Assembly (NCBI GenBank): GCA_903934285.1 | Contig: CAIZNN010000123.1 | Span: 1 to 33,143 of the forward strand | From: Akkermansiaceae bacterium | GTDB lineage: Bacteria > Verrucomicrobiota > Verrucomicrobiia > Verrucomicrobiales > Akkermansiaceae | Length of the DNA: 33,143 bases | Reading direction: 5' to 3' | Shown: positions 7,420-14,784 of the stretch, in pieces | How the letters are laid out: every line of letters starts with the position of its first letter | Numbering within the stretch: the first letter of the stretch is position 1 | Program-made: the position numbers and the translations under genes | The notes under the pieces: model-generated | Seen by the model: the letters and a program-made list of their open reading frames with translations, nothing else | Databases searched by the model: none | What the model was told of the DNA's origin: nothing

Positions 7420-7452
7420 TGGTATTTTCTTGACCGGTCAAGAAAAATACCA
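7420..7452. promoter_or_regulatory. Palindromic operator in the divergent pduL/deoR promoter region
   Basis: A near-perfect 33-bp inverted repeat centred on ACC|GGT. The left arm TGGTATTTTCTTGACC mirrors the right arm GGTCAAGAAAAATACCA with a single extra base. Each half contains TTGACC, which could serve as a -35 box on either strand. It is 17 bp before pduL and 35 bp before the regulator, the position expected for autoregulation and operon repression by the DeoR-type protein. No clear -10 box was found. Confidence 0.75.
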
Positions 7453-7487
7453 AAAATTCCCAAAAAACCACAGAAAAACTGTAAATT

Positions 7488-8249
7488 ATGCTCGCGATTG
7501 ATCGACAACGCCGGATTTTGGATTTGCTGGATGGGGCGGGTTCGCTGCGGACCACCGACACCGCGACGCTGCTTGGGGTGACGGATGAGACGGTGCGCAA
7601 GGACTTTGAGGTGCTGGAGAAGCGCGGCGAGTTGATCCGCATCCACGGCGGGGCGAGCCGCCCGGAGCGGATCAAGGAAGAGCAACCGTTCACCGAGCGC
7701 CAGGCGGTGCGACGCGACGAAAAACTCGCCATCGCCCGGCTGGCCGCCGGCCGCATCCAGGCCAATGAGACGATTTTCCTCGATGCGAGCTCGACGGTGC
7801 TCACCCTCACCGAATTCCTGCCGGAGGTGCCGCTGACGGTTCTAACCAACGCGCTGAACGTGGTCACGGCCCTGGCCGACCGGCCCAATCTCGACCTGAT
7901 CTGCACCGGCGGGGCGTTTGACGCGCGCTCGCGCTCGTTCACCGGGCTCATCGCGGAGAACTCACTGAAACGCTACAACATCCACCGGATGTTTTTTTCC
8001 GGCAACGGCTTGCACCTCGAACGCGGCGTGAGCGAACGCAACTCGGGCCAGGCGGCCTTCAAGGAACGCGTCATCGCCAGCGCCGAGGATGTGGTCATGC
8101 TCGCCGATGCCTCCAAGCTCGGCCAGAAATCCGCGTTTTTTTTCGCGGAGGTGACCGCCCTGAGTTGCCTCATCACCGATGCCGCGGCCGACCCCGGGTT
8201 CACCGAGGCGCTGCAGGCCATGGGCGTGGAAGTGCGAAGGGGCGTGTGA
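7488..8249 (+). CDS. DeoR-family transcriptional regulator of the BMC operon
   Basis: 253 aa, ATG at 7488. The N-terminal helix-turn-helix (about 5-57) has the classic DeoR layout: DRQRRILDLL, then TATLLGVTDETVRKDFEVLE with the recognition helix, then GELIRIHGGA. The C-terminal DeoRC sugar-phosphate-binding domain (about 75-230) includes IFLDASSTVLTL, VLTNALNVV, LICTGG and MLADASKLGQKSAFFF. It is likely a repressor released by a phosphorylated intermediate of the fucose/rhamnose pathway. It is divergent from pduL over an 84-bp region with a strong palindrome. The effector is not readable from sequence. Confidence 0.93.
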   Translation: MLAIDRQRRILDLLDGAGSLRTTDTATLLGVTDETVRKDFEVLEKRGELIRIHGGASRPERIKEEQPFTERQAVRRDEKLAIARLAAGRIQANETIFLDASSTVLTLTEFLPEVPLTVLTNALNVVTALADRPNLDLICTGGAFDARSRSFTGLIAENSLKRYNIHRMFFSGNGLHLERGVSERNSGQAAFKERVIASAEDVVMLADASKLGQKSAFFFAEVTALSCLITDAAADPGFTEALQAMGVEVRRGV

Positions 8250-8594
8250 TGATGGCGATCCCCGCAGGTTTACCGTGACAGATGGGACTTGGACTTGTGG
8301 GCGGCTCCTGCCGGCCCGCCCGCAGCTCTTGATAGAGATAGCCGGGGATTGGTGGCCCAACGGGCTGGGGCCGTGATTGCCATAGATTCCAGCGCCCCAA
8401 CGCGGGCGCGATCCGTGGGCAGCGCCCCATATCGCGGCCCTACAGGCCGCGGATCCTACACCCCACCACATCCCAGCCCGTTGGGCTGGGCTAAGGGATA
8501 TCGGCCCTTTGGGCCTAGGAGCAAAGCCCCGGATTCCCGATTGCAATTGGCCTGGGGATGGTGCAAGCTCGTCGCCGCATTCGCACAATCTATC
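8250..8594. repeat. Palindrome-rich intergenic element upstream of rhaB
   Basis: Contains GCCCAACGGGCTG (8355-8367) and its exact inverted copy CAGCCCGTTGGGC (8474-8486), a GCGGCC/GGCCGC hairpin (8434-8450) and a GGCCCTTTGGGCC palindrome (8503-8515). The frame upstream of rhaB stays open here, but the residues (Pro/Arg/Gly-rich) have no family character. It resembles a REP/MITE-like dispersed palindrome. No promoter was identified. Confidence 0.55.
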
Positions 8595-10085
8595 ATGAAA
8601 AAAGTATTCCTAGCAGTCGATTTGGGCGCGGGCAGCGGCCGGGTGATGGCCGCCAAGACCGACTTCACCAAGATCTATCTGGAAGAGGTGCACCGCTTCG
8701 ACAATCCGGGCACCGACCTGCCCGGCGGGTCGTTCTGGAACCCCATCGGGTTGTATCGTGAAATCCTCGAAGGCCTGCGCCGCGCCGTCGAACGCTATGG
8801 CGAACGCATCGCGTCCATCGGCATCGACACCTGGGGCTGCGACTTCGGCTTGCTGGACGGCCGCGGCGAGTTGTTAGGAATGCCGCACCAATACCGCGAC
8901 CCGCGGTTTGAAGGGATGGCCGAGGTGATGCACGGGTTGCTGGCGGAGGCGCAGATCTATCAACACACCGGGATCCAGACGAATTTTTACAACACCTCGC
9001 TGCACCTGCTGGCCGAGGCGCGCAACCACAGCCCGGCGCTGGCCAACGCCAGCCGCTTGTTGTTCATGCCGGATTTGCTGGCGTATTGGCTGACCGGCCG
9101 GCAGGCGGTGGAGCGCACCATCGCGTCGACCTCACAATTGTTGGACCCGCGCACCGGCGACTGGGCATGGGAGGTGATTGCGGCGCTGGGCCTGCCCAAG
9201 GCGATCTTCGGCGAGGTGGTGGCACCCGGCACCGTGCTCGGCCCGCTGCGCGATGAGGTGGCCGGGCCGCTGGGTGCGGTAGGCATTCCGGTGTTGGCCA
9301 CCGCCTGCCACGACACCGCCTCGGCCGTGGCGGGCATCCCGATGAGCGGCGGGGACAACTTGTGGCTGTCGTCGGGCACGTGGTCGATCATGGGGATCGA
9401 GACGGAGCGCCCGATCATCGACGAGCGGACATTTGCGTTGGGGTTCGGCAATGAATTGGGGGTGGCCGGCACGGTGCGGTTTTTGAAGAACATCTGCGGC
9501 CAGTGGCTCATCCAAGAGTGCAAACGCCAGTGGGCACTCGATGGCGAGGATCTCGATTACGCCGGAATCGACGAACTGGCCAAAGAGGCCGACGCCTTCA
9601 CCGCGTTCATCGACCCGGATGACCCGGGTTTTGCCAGCCCCGGTGACATGCCCGAGAAAATCCGCGCCTATTGCCAACGCACCGGCCAAGCCGTGCCAAG
9701 CAAAAAGGGCACCATCCTGCGGATCGCCACCGAGTCGCTGGCCCTCAAATACCGCGTCGTGTACGAACGCCTCTGCGCCTTGACCGGCCGCCGCTTCACC
9801 CGCTTGCACGCCGGCGGCGGCGGCATCAACAACGCATTGTTGAGCCAGGCCACGGCCAATGCGCTGGGCATCGAGGTGATGGCCGGGCCGGTGGAAGCGA
9901 CCTCATGCGGCAACCTCATCACCCAGATGATCGGCACCGGCCATCTGCCTGACTATCAGGCAGGGCGCGAGTTGATCCGCCGCTCGTTTGAGTTCCGCAG
10001 CTACACACCTAACAACACCGCCGCCTGGGAGCACGCCTATGCCAGATTCAAAAACGTGCTGGGCGCGGCGGCGGAGGTGCCGTGA
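8595..10085 (+). CDS. rhaB: Rhamnulokinase
   Basis: 496 aa, ATG at 8595 (MKKVFLAVDLGAGSGRVMAA), chosen because this is the FGGY-kinase N-terminus; the longer open frame upstream is repeat sequence. RhaB features: phosphate-1 motif DLGAGSGR (9-16), IGIDTWGCDFGLLDGRGELLG, PHQYRDPR, SSGTWSIMGIE, and HAGGGGINNALLSQATANALG followed by GPVEATSCGNL. Length agrees with RhaB (~490 aa). It phosphorylates L-rhamnulose to L-rhamnulose-1-phosphate with ATP in the cytosol, supplying the substrate for the BMC aldolase. It is downstream of the regulator on the same strand. Fuculokinase is less likely given the TWGCDFGLLD and GPVEA motifs. Confidence 0.92.
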   Translation: MKKVFLAVDLGAGSGRVMAAKTDFTKIYLEEVHRFDNPGTDLPGGSFWNPIGLYREILEGLRRAVERYGERIASIGIDTWGCDFGLLDGRGELLGMPHQYRDPRFEGMAEVMHGLLAEAQIYQHTGIQTNFYNTSLHLLAEARNHSPALANASRLLFMPDLLAYWLTGRQAVERTIASTSQLLDPRTGDWAWEVIAALGLPKAIFGEVVAPGTVLGPLRDEVAGPLGAVGIPVLATACHDTASAVAGIPMSGGDNLWLSSGTWSIMGIETERPIIDERTFALGFGNELGVAGTVRFLKNICGQWLIQECKRQWALDGEDLDYAGIDELAKEADAFTAFIDPDDPGFASPGDMPEKIRAYCQRTGQAVPSKKGTILRIATESLALKYRVVYERLCALTGRRFTRLHAGGGGINNALLSQATANALGIEVMAGPVEATSCGNLITQMIGTGHLPDYQAGRELIRRSFEFRSYTPNNTAAWEHAYARFKNVLGAAAEVP

Positions 10086-10402
10086 CGTGTGTGATGGGAG
10101 CGTGAAGTCAGGGGTTGCGCTGGGCGGGGGAGAAACTGCGGCCGGGCAGCGGCCAGCCCTGGGCGCGGCGGCCGGAGGCGCATGGCTCCCGGATGCATGG
10201 AGCCTTGACGCCAACGCGGGCAGCGGGCAAGTTTTCGCGGCACTTCCGTGTCGGGCCGGATCGGGCTCGGCCAGCGTGCGCATCCCTCCATACCAGCTCC
10301 ATTTCGCCTCATGCCTAGCTCATTTTGCCATGTTCCACCGGCGGGCACCACCACTGCGGCGAAGCCCCGCCGCCGCCACGCCGTCCCTGCCCGCTGAGGG
10401 CC
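10086..10402. other. Intergenic region between rhaB and the MFS gene
   Basis: GC-rich spacer of 317 bp with no supportable gene. Short frames on both strands have Pro/Arg/Ala-rich translations without family features. GAGGG just before 10403 could be the ribosome-binding site of the MFS gene. Confidence 0.4.
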
Positions 10403-11677
10403 ATGCCGATGCCGCGACTGCCCGTTTGGTTGGAACGATACCGCGCCCTGCCCCGCGGCGTGCAGGTGTTTGCCGCCGGCCAGTTTCTCATCAACCTGAT
10501 CCAGACGGCGCAGTTTCTGCTGCTCAATTTGTTTCTCAAGGACCGCGGTCTGGACGATCCAAGCATCGCCGCACTCACCTCGCAGCGGTTTGTGGCGACC
10601 TTTTTCCTGGCCATTCCGGCGGGGCTGTGGCTGCGCGGCCGGCCGCTGCGGTGGCCGCTCATCCTCGGTGCCACCCTGTTTCCGCTGATGGCCCTGGCCT
10701 CGTTGGAAACCGTCCGCTGCGGCGCCATGACCGCCGCCTCGGCCTGCTTCCTCGCCATGGGCTTCGCCGGACTCATCCTCAACGTCGCCAACCTGCCGAT
10801 GGCAATGCGCTTGGCTCCGCCCCACCAAACCAGCGAGGCCATCAGCCTGTTGTTTGCCACTTGGGCGGCGGCCAGCATTTGCGGTGGCCTGGTGGCCAGT
10901 GTCCTGCAAGGCATCGGTCACCTCGATGTCGGCGGCCTGCATCTCGTCTTCGATGAATATTCCACGTTGTTGTTGCTGACATTGGCCGGGTTTGGTGCGC
11001 CGTTCCTGTTTGCCCGGTTGCCGGATCCCGCCGCGCCCTGTCAAGCCGTCAAGCATTGGCTCCACGTCCATCGCGGCGATGTGCCGGTTCTGCTGCGCAC
11101 CCTGCTGCCCACCCTTTGCATCGCCACCGGCGCCGGGCTGAGCATCCAATTCCTCAATCTCTTTTTCAACTCGGTGTTTGGGTTGGATGCGGCCCGCTAT
11201 TCCGCCTTCGGCTCGGCCAGCAATGTGCTGGTGCTCATCGCCGGCTTGATCGTGCCGGAAGTCCGCCGCCGCTTCGGTTGGCGCGGCGCCATCATCGGCG
11301 TGCAAGCCGTCGCCGTCATCCTGCTCGCCACCATGGGTTTCACCGAACTGTGGAAACACGCCGCCTGGGCGCTGCCGCTGGCCGTGACCTGCTTCATCAT
11401 CCGCCAGCCGCTCATGAGCATGGCCGGCCCGTCCATCAGCGAACTGACCATGACCTATGTCGGCGAGCGCAACCGCGAACTGATGAGCGCCTGCAACGGC
11501 GCCGTCTGGAGCGGCGCCTGGTGGTTGGCCGCGCGCGTCTTCCAAGTCCTCCGCTCCCACGAGCTGCCCTATTGGCAGATCTTTCTAACAACCTCAATCC
11601 TCTATCTGGTGGGCACCTATTTCTATCTCAACCTGATCCACACCGTGGACCGCCGCGACGCCCAACTCCCGCCCTGA
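10403..11677 (+). CDS. Major facilitator superfamily transporter
   Basis: 424 aa from ATG 10403; ATG 10409 is two codons on and sits at better distance (9 nt) from GAGG. The hydropathy pattern reads as about 12 membrane segments, e.g. FAAGQFLINLIQTAQFLLLNL, FVATFFLAIPAGLWL, AISLLFATWAAASICGGLVASVL, VLVLIAGLIVPEV, IFLTTSILYLVGTYFYLN. A hydrophilic stretch near 205-225 is the usual central loop. After TM2 there is LRGRPLR, reminiscent of the basic MFS loop. Position behind rhaB suggests a sugar or product carrier, but no specificity motif is visible. An MFS efflux role is also possible. Confidence 0.8.
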   Translation: MPMPRLPVWLERYRALPRGVQVFAAGQFLINLIQTAQFLLLNLFLKDRGLDDPSIAALTSQRFVATFFLAIPAGLWLRGRPLRWPLILGATLFPLMALASLETVRCGAMTAASACFLAMGFAGLILNVANLPMAMRLAPPHQTSEAISLLFATWAAASICGGLVASVLQGIGHLDVGGLHLVFDEYSTLLLLTLAGFGAPFLFARLPDPAAPCQAVKHWLHVHRGDVPVLLRTLLPTLCIATGAGLSIQFLNLFFNSVFGLDAARYSAFGSASNVLVLIAGLIVPEVRRRFGWRGAIIGVQAVAVILLATMGFTELWKHAAWALPLAVTCFIIRQPLMSMAGPSISELTMTYVGERNRELMSACNGAVWSGAWWLAARVFQVLRSHELPYWQIFLTTSILYLVGTYFYLNLIHTVDRRDAQLPP

Positions 11678-11698
11678 GCGCCTACGATCCGCCTCCGC

Positions 11699-11752
11699 GG
11701 GGAGCGCCGGCGTCCCGCCGGCTGTGGGGAGCGCCGGCGTCCCGCCGGCTGT
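11699..11752. repeat. Tandem duplication of a 27-bp hairpin unit
   Basis: Two identical units at 11699-11725 and 11726-11752. Each contains GCCGGC, a 5-nt loop, then GCCGGC, so each can fold into a hairpin. They sit 21 bp downstream of the MFS stop codon. Confidence 0.85.
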
Positions 11753-11773
11753 GTGCGGCATCCTGCCGCACAC
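11751..11773. terminator. Strong hairpin, possible bidirectional terminator
   Basis: GTGTGCGGCA (11751-11760), loop TCC, then TGCCGCACAC (11764-11773): a perfect 10-bp stem between the convergent MFS and ribF genes. There is no strong T-tract after it, so terminator function is inferred from position and stem strength. Confidence 0.5.
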
Positions 11774-11793
11774 TCTTGTGCCATGACGCAGCC

Positions 11794-11887
11794 AATCCTA
11801 ATCCCTAATCCCTAATCCCTAATCCCTAATCCCTAATCCCTAATCCCTAATCCCTAATCCCTAATCCCTAATCCCTAATCCCTAATC
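11794..11887. repeat. Telomere-like heptanucleotide array (CCCTAAT)n
   Basis: About 12 perfect head-to-tail copies of ATCCCTA (11801-11884) plus partial units at both ends. It lies between convergent MFS and ribF. The unit is one base longer than vertebrate TTAGGG. Such arrays change in copy number by slippage. No function is evident. Confidence 0.95.
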
Positions 11888-11923
11888 AACAAGAAGCCGG
11901 ACAAGTCATGCCTGTCATTTGCC

Positions 11924-12847
11924 TCACGGCAGCAACCACCGGCGGGCGGCGGCGGCATCTTCCTGGATTTGTTCGCGCAGCAACTCGAGCGACCCAAAGC
12001 GTTGCTCCGGACGCAGGAATCTAACAAACTCAACCTCGATCTCACACCCGTACAGATCACCGGAAAAATCCAACACGTGCACTTCCAACACCCGGGTCGT
12101 GCCATCCACTGTCGGGCGCACGCCGAGGTTGGCCACAGCGGGCAGCACCTCGCCGCCGGCCATCGCCACGCGCACCGCCCACACGCCGTCGGGTGGGGTC
12201 AATTCTTCGCCGCTGGCCACATTGGCGGTGGGAAACCCGAGTTGCCGGCCGAGCTTGCGGCCTGCCACCACCTGCCCGCAAACCGTGTACGGCCTGCCGA
12301 GCATGCGGCCGGCCGCCTCCAGCGAGCCGTCGCGGATCGCCTGGCGTATGCGCGTGCTGCTCACCCGCTCGCCAGCCATCATCACCGGCGGCACCACCTC
12401 TAACTGAAAACCGGCGCCCGCCGCGCGCGCCCGCAAAAACTCGACATCGCCGCGGCGGTCGCGGCCGAAGCGCCAATCTTCGCCGACCGCCAGGGTGCGG
12501 ATCGGTGCCGCGAGTAATTGTTGGAAAAACTCGTCCGCCTCGAGTTGCGCCAAGGCCGCATCGAAAGGCAGCGGCACAAACAGGCCGATGCCGAGGCGGC
12601 TGACCAGTTGTGCCTTGTGCCGCAAGGTGGTGAGCACCGCGCTGGGCGCCTTGTCCGGGGCCAACAGGCGGATCGGGTGCGGATCAAAGGTCATCACTCC
12701 GGCCATGCCCCCATGGCGGGCGGCCGCCTCTACTGCCCGTGCAAGCACCGCCTGATGGCCCACATGCACGCCATCAAACATCCCGAGCGCCAGGTGCAAG
12801 GGCGCTCCCAACGCGGGCAGTTCATCCAGCCGGTTTCGTGTCAACAC
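11924..12847 (-). CDS. ribF: Bifunctional riboflavin kinase / FAD synthetase
   Basis: 307 aa from GTG 12847; a TTG at 12886 would add 13 residues. The usual RibF length (~310 aa) and the DELPALG start favour GTG. N-terminal FAD synthetase domain (about 1-165): ALGMFDGVHVGHQAVL with the HxGH nucleotidyltransferase motif, FDPHP, and GEDWRFGRDRRGD. Then SSTRIR closes this domain. C-terminal riboflavin kinase domain (about 180-300): GRKLGRQLGFPTANV, the flavin/ATP-binding PTAN motif, and AVANLGVRPTVDG, ending in EVHVLDFSGDLYG and VEFVRFLRPEQRF. It makes FMN and FAD. The usual Asn in GNFDG is Met here. It stands alone, convergent with the MFS gene. Confidence 0.95.
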   Translation of the reverse strand: MLTRNRLDELPALGAPLHLALGMFDGVHVGHQAVLARAVEAAARHGGMAGVMTFDPHPIRLLAPDKAPSAVLTTLRHKAQLVSRLGIGLFVPLPFDAALAQLEADEFFQQLLAAPIRTLAVGEDWRFGRDRRGDVEFLRARAAGAGFQLEVVPPVMMAGERVSSTRIRQAIRDGSLEAAGRMLGRPYTVCGQVVAGRKLGRQLGFPTANVASGEELTPPDGVWAVRVAMAGGEVLPAVANLGVRPTVDGTTRVLEVHVLDFSGDLYGCEIEVEFVRFLRPEQRFGSLELLREQIQEDAAAARRWLLP

Positions 12848-13029
12848 GCCCGGTAATAACCCCTCAGCCGCCAAACGAAAACCCAAATCGGCGGGTCGGG
12901 GTGCTTTGGAGGCCGGTTATGAAGCAGATCTGGCGGCCGAAAAAGGGTGCCTCCGCGGCCGCTCCAATCCAGCCACGTGCGGCGGAAAATACCGGTGGTG
13001 CAAACCGTGGGCGGTGGGGGGAAGGTTCT

Positions 13030-13110
13030 GCGAATGCCCTCGAGGAAGACCCGGTGATGTTCCTGCGTGGCCCGCGGCAAGCCGGCAAAACCCAAGTCAT
13101 TGAATCAATG
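13030..13110 (+). pseudogene. Remnant of an AAA_14-type ATPase N-terminus
   Basis: In one plus frame the translation reads ALEEDPVMFLRGPRQAGKTQ. GPRQAGKT is a Walker A (GxxxxGKT), and the preceding L-x-x-D-P-V-x-F-L-R is the typical lead-in of the AAA_14/DUF4143 ATPase family. Neither a start domain nor the rest of the gene is present. The fragment stops at the 3' end of the tRNA-Cys gene. It is interpreted as debris of a mobile or decayed gene. Confidence 0.4.
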
Positions 13111-13111
13111 C

Positions 13112-13186
13112 TGGAGGCGGGGATGGGAATCGAACCCATTAATGGTGGTTTTGCAAACCACTGCCTTACCGGTTGGCTACCCCGCC
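13112..13186 (-). tRNA. tRNA-Cys (GCA)
   Basis: 75 nt including an encoded CCA. Read on the minus strand, the acceptor arm GGCGGGG (from 13186) pairs with CCCCGCC, discriminator T, then CCA. The anticodon stem GTGGT/ACCAC encloses loop TTGCAAA with anticodon GCA at 13154-13152. The T-arm contains GGTTCGATTCCC. Clear cloverleaf. Confidence 0.96.
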
Positions 13187-13233
13187 GTACGCGTCAGCGT
13201 GTGGCCAACGATTAGGGCAGGGGCGGGCGGGTG

Positions 13234-14550
13234 TCAAGCTTGGGATTTCGGGAAATTCCCGGCGGCCCGGCCCAGCGCGGCATCGAGCGCGGCCAGGGCG
13301 TGGTCGAGTTCGCCGGGGGTGGCGCACAGCGGGGGCAGCAGCACGACGGTGTCGAGAATGGGCCGGGTGAGCAAGCCGTGGGCGCGGGCGGCCAGACAGA
13401 CCGCCTCGCCGAGGCGCGCGGCGGGCGGGAATTTCTCGCCGCTGGGCTGGCGCAATTCGACGCCGGCAATGAACCCGCACTGGCGGATTTGGTGAATCAC
13501 AGGATGGCGGGCCTGCAGGGCGGCCAGCCCTTGGCGCAAGTGCTCGATTTTGGCGGGCAGCTTGTCGAGAACTTGCTCCTGTTGGAACACCTCGAGACTG
13601 GCCAGCGCGGCGGCGCAGCCGAGCGGATGGGCCGTGAAACTATGGCCATAGTAAAACGCGTGCTCGGCGGCGCCGAGAAACGCCTGATAGATCGCGGCGG
13701 TGGTGAGGGTGGCCGCCAGCGGCAGGTAGCCGCCGGTGAGGCCTTTGGCGAGGCAGAGGAAATCCGGGATGACCTCTTCACGCTGACAGGCAAACATGCT
13801 GCCGGTGCGGCCAAACCCGGTCATCACTTCATCGAGAATCAAATGGATGCCTTGCGCATCGCACCAGGCGCGCAGGTCGGCAAGCATGCCCGCAGGCCAC
13901 GGCCGCATTTCGTTGACCCCTTGGATGAGCGGCTCGATCACCACTCCGGCAACGGCGGCGAGTTTCTCGTTAGGCAAGGCGCGCAGCTCGTCCATCGAGG
14001 CGACGTGCTGCACCGGGTAGCCCAGCCCGCGGAAGCGCGCGAAGAACCGGCCCACGCCCATCAGCGAGGCCGCGCCTAACGTGTCGCCATGGTAGCCATT
14101 TTCAAATGCGATGAACCCGTCGCGCTGCGGCTCAGCGGTTTGCAGGCGGTATTGGACCGCCATTTTGAGGGCGACCTCGATGGCGGTGGACCCGTCGTCG
14201 GAGAAAAACACGCGCTCCAGGGTGTTGTTAGGAAAGCACGCGCAGAGCCGTCCGGCCAGTGCCGCGGCCCCGGGGTGGGTGAACCCGAGAAACGAGGTGT
14301 GGGCGACGCGCTCGAGTTGCGCCCGGATGGCGGTGCCGATGTGCGGGTGGGCGTGGCCGTGGATGTTGGTCCAGATCGAGGAATTGCCATCAAAGTACCG
14401 CCGGCCCTCGGAATCCCACAACCACACCCCTTCGCCGCGCACCAACACCAACGGCTCATGTCCACGCTCACACCATTCCGCCTGGCGGGTGAACGGGTGC
14501 CAGCAATGAGCCCGGTCGGCCTCAATCCATTGGCGGGTGTCGTCGCGCAT
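13234..14550 (-). CDS. bioA: Adenosylmethionine-8-amino-7-oxononanoate aminotransferase
   Basis: 438 aa. Start placed at ATG 14550 (MRDDTRQWIEADRAHCWHPFTRQ), since BioA proteins begin with a D-x-x-H-x-WHPF-type motif; the frame is open further upstream with an alternative ATG at 14637. Class III aminotransferase motifs: WLWDSEGRRYFDG, SSIWTNIHGH, FFSDDGSTAIEVALKMA, NGYHGDTLGAASL, LILDEVMTGFGRTG with the PLP-contacting Asp240, and LAKGLTGGYLPLAAT with Schiff-base Lys269. It converts KAPA to DAPA using S-adenosylmethionine in biotin synthesis. No other bio gene is nearby. It lies 234 bp downstream of the AspT-like gene on the same strand, probably its own unit. Confidence 0.95.
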   Translation of the reverse strand: MRDDTRQWIEADRAHCWHPFTRQAEWCERGHEPLVLVRGEGVWLWDSEGRRYFDGNSSIWTNIHGHAHPHIGTAIRAQLERVAHTSFLGFTHPGAAALAGRLCACFPNNTLERVFFSDDGSTAIEVALKMAVQYRLQTAEPQRDGFIAFENGYHGDTLGAASLMGVGRFFARFRGLGYPVQHVASMDELRALPNEKLAAVAGVVIEPLIQGVNEMRPWPAGMLADLRAWCDAQGIHLILDEVMTGFGRTGSMFACQREEVIPDFLCLAKGLTGGYLPLAATLTTAAIYQAFLGAAEHAFYYGHSFTAHPLGCAAALASLEVFQQEQVLDKLPAKIEHLRQGLAALQARHPVIHQIRQCGFIAGVELRQPSGEKFPPAARLGEAVCLAARAHGLLTRPILDTVVLLPPLCATPGELDHALAALDAALGRAAGNFPKSQA

Positions 14551-14784
14551 CGCGCGGCGAGCATGCGGCTGGCAACCGGCCAAGTGCAACCCTGAAACAT
14601 CGCGGCACCTCACAAAAATGGACACCTTGGGCACCATCCGGAAACCGGCCCATGATGCCCAATGCAACAGCCCCACCTGTTTGTGGAACAAGATGAGCAA
14701 CGGCTCGGCAGGCATGGGGGATGATTCAAAGGGCGGCAACAAACACAAGCCCATCGACCCGCAAGGCGGCTGGCGCGCGCCGAG

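Noticed and set aside
8289-8594. N-terminal extension of rhaB
   Set aside because: In-frame but made of palindromic repeat sequence; the FGGY-kinase N-terminus starts at 8595.
10037-11560. 507-codon open frame on the minus strand
   Set aside because: Antisense to the MFS gene, Gln/Gly/His-rich, no motifs.
11794-11887. CRISPR array or true telomere
   Set aside because: Units are 7 bp with no spacers, and the array is internal between genes.
12864-13139. Small minus-strand gene between ribF and tRNA-Cys
   Set aside because: No family features; overlaps the tRNA and the better-supported ATPase fragment on the other strand.
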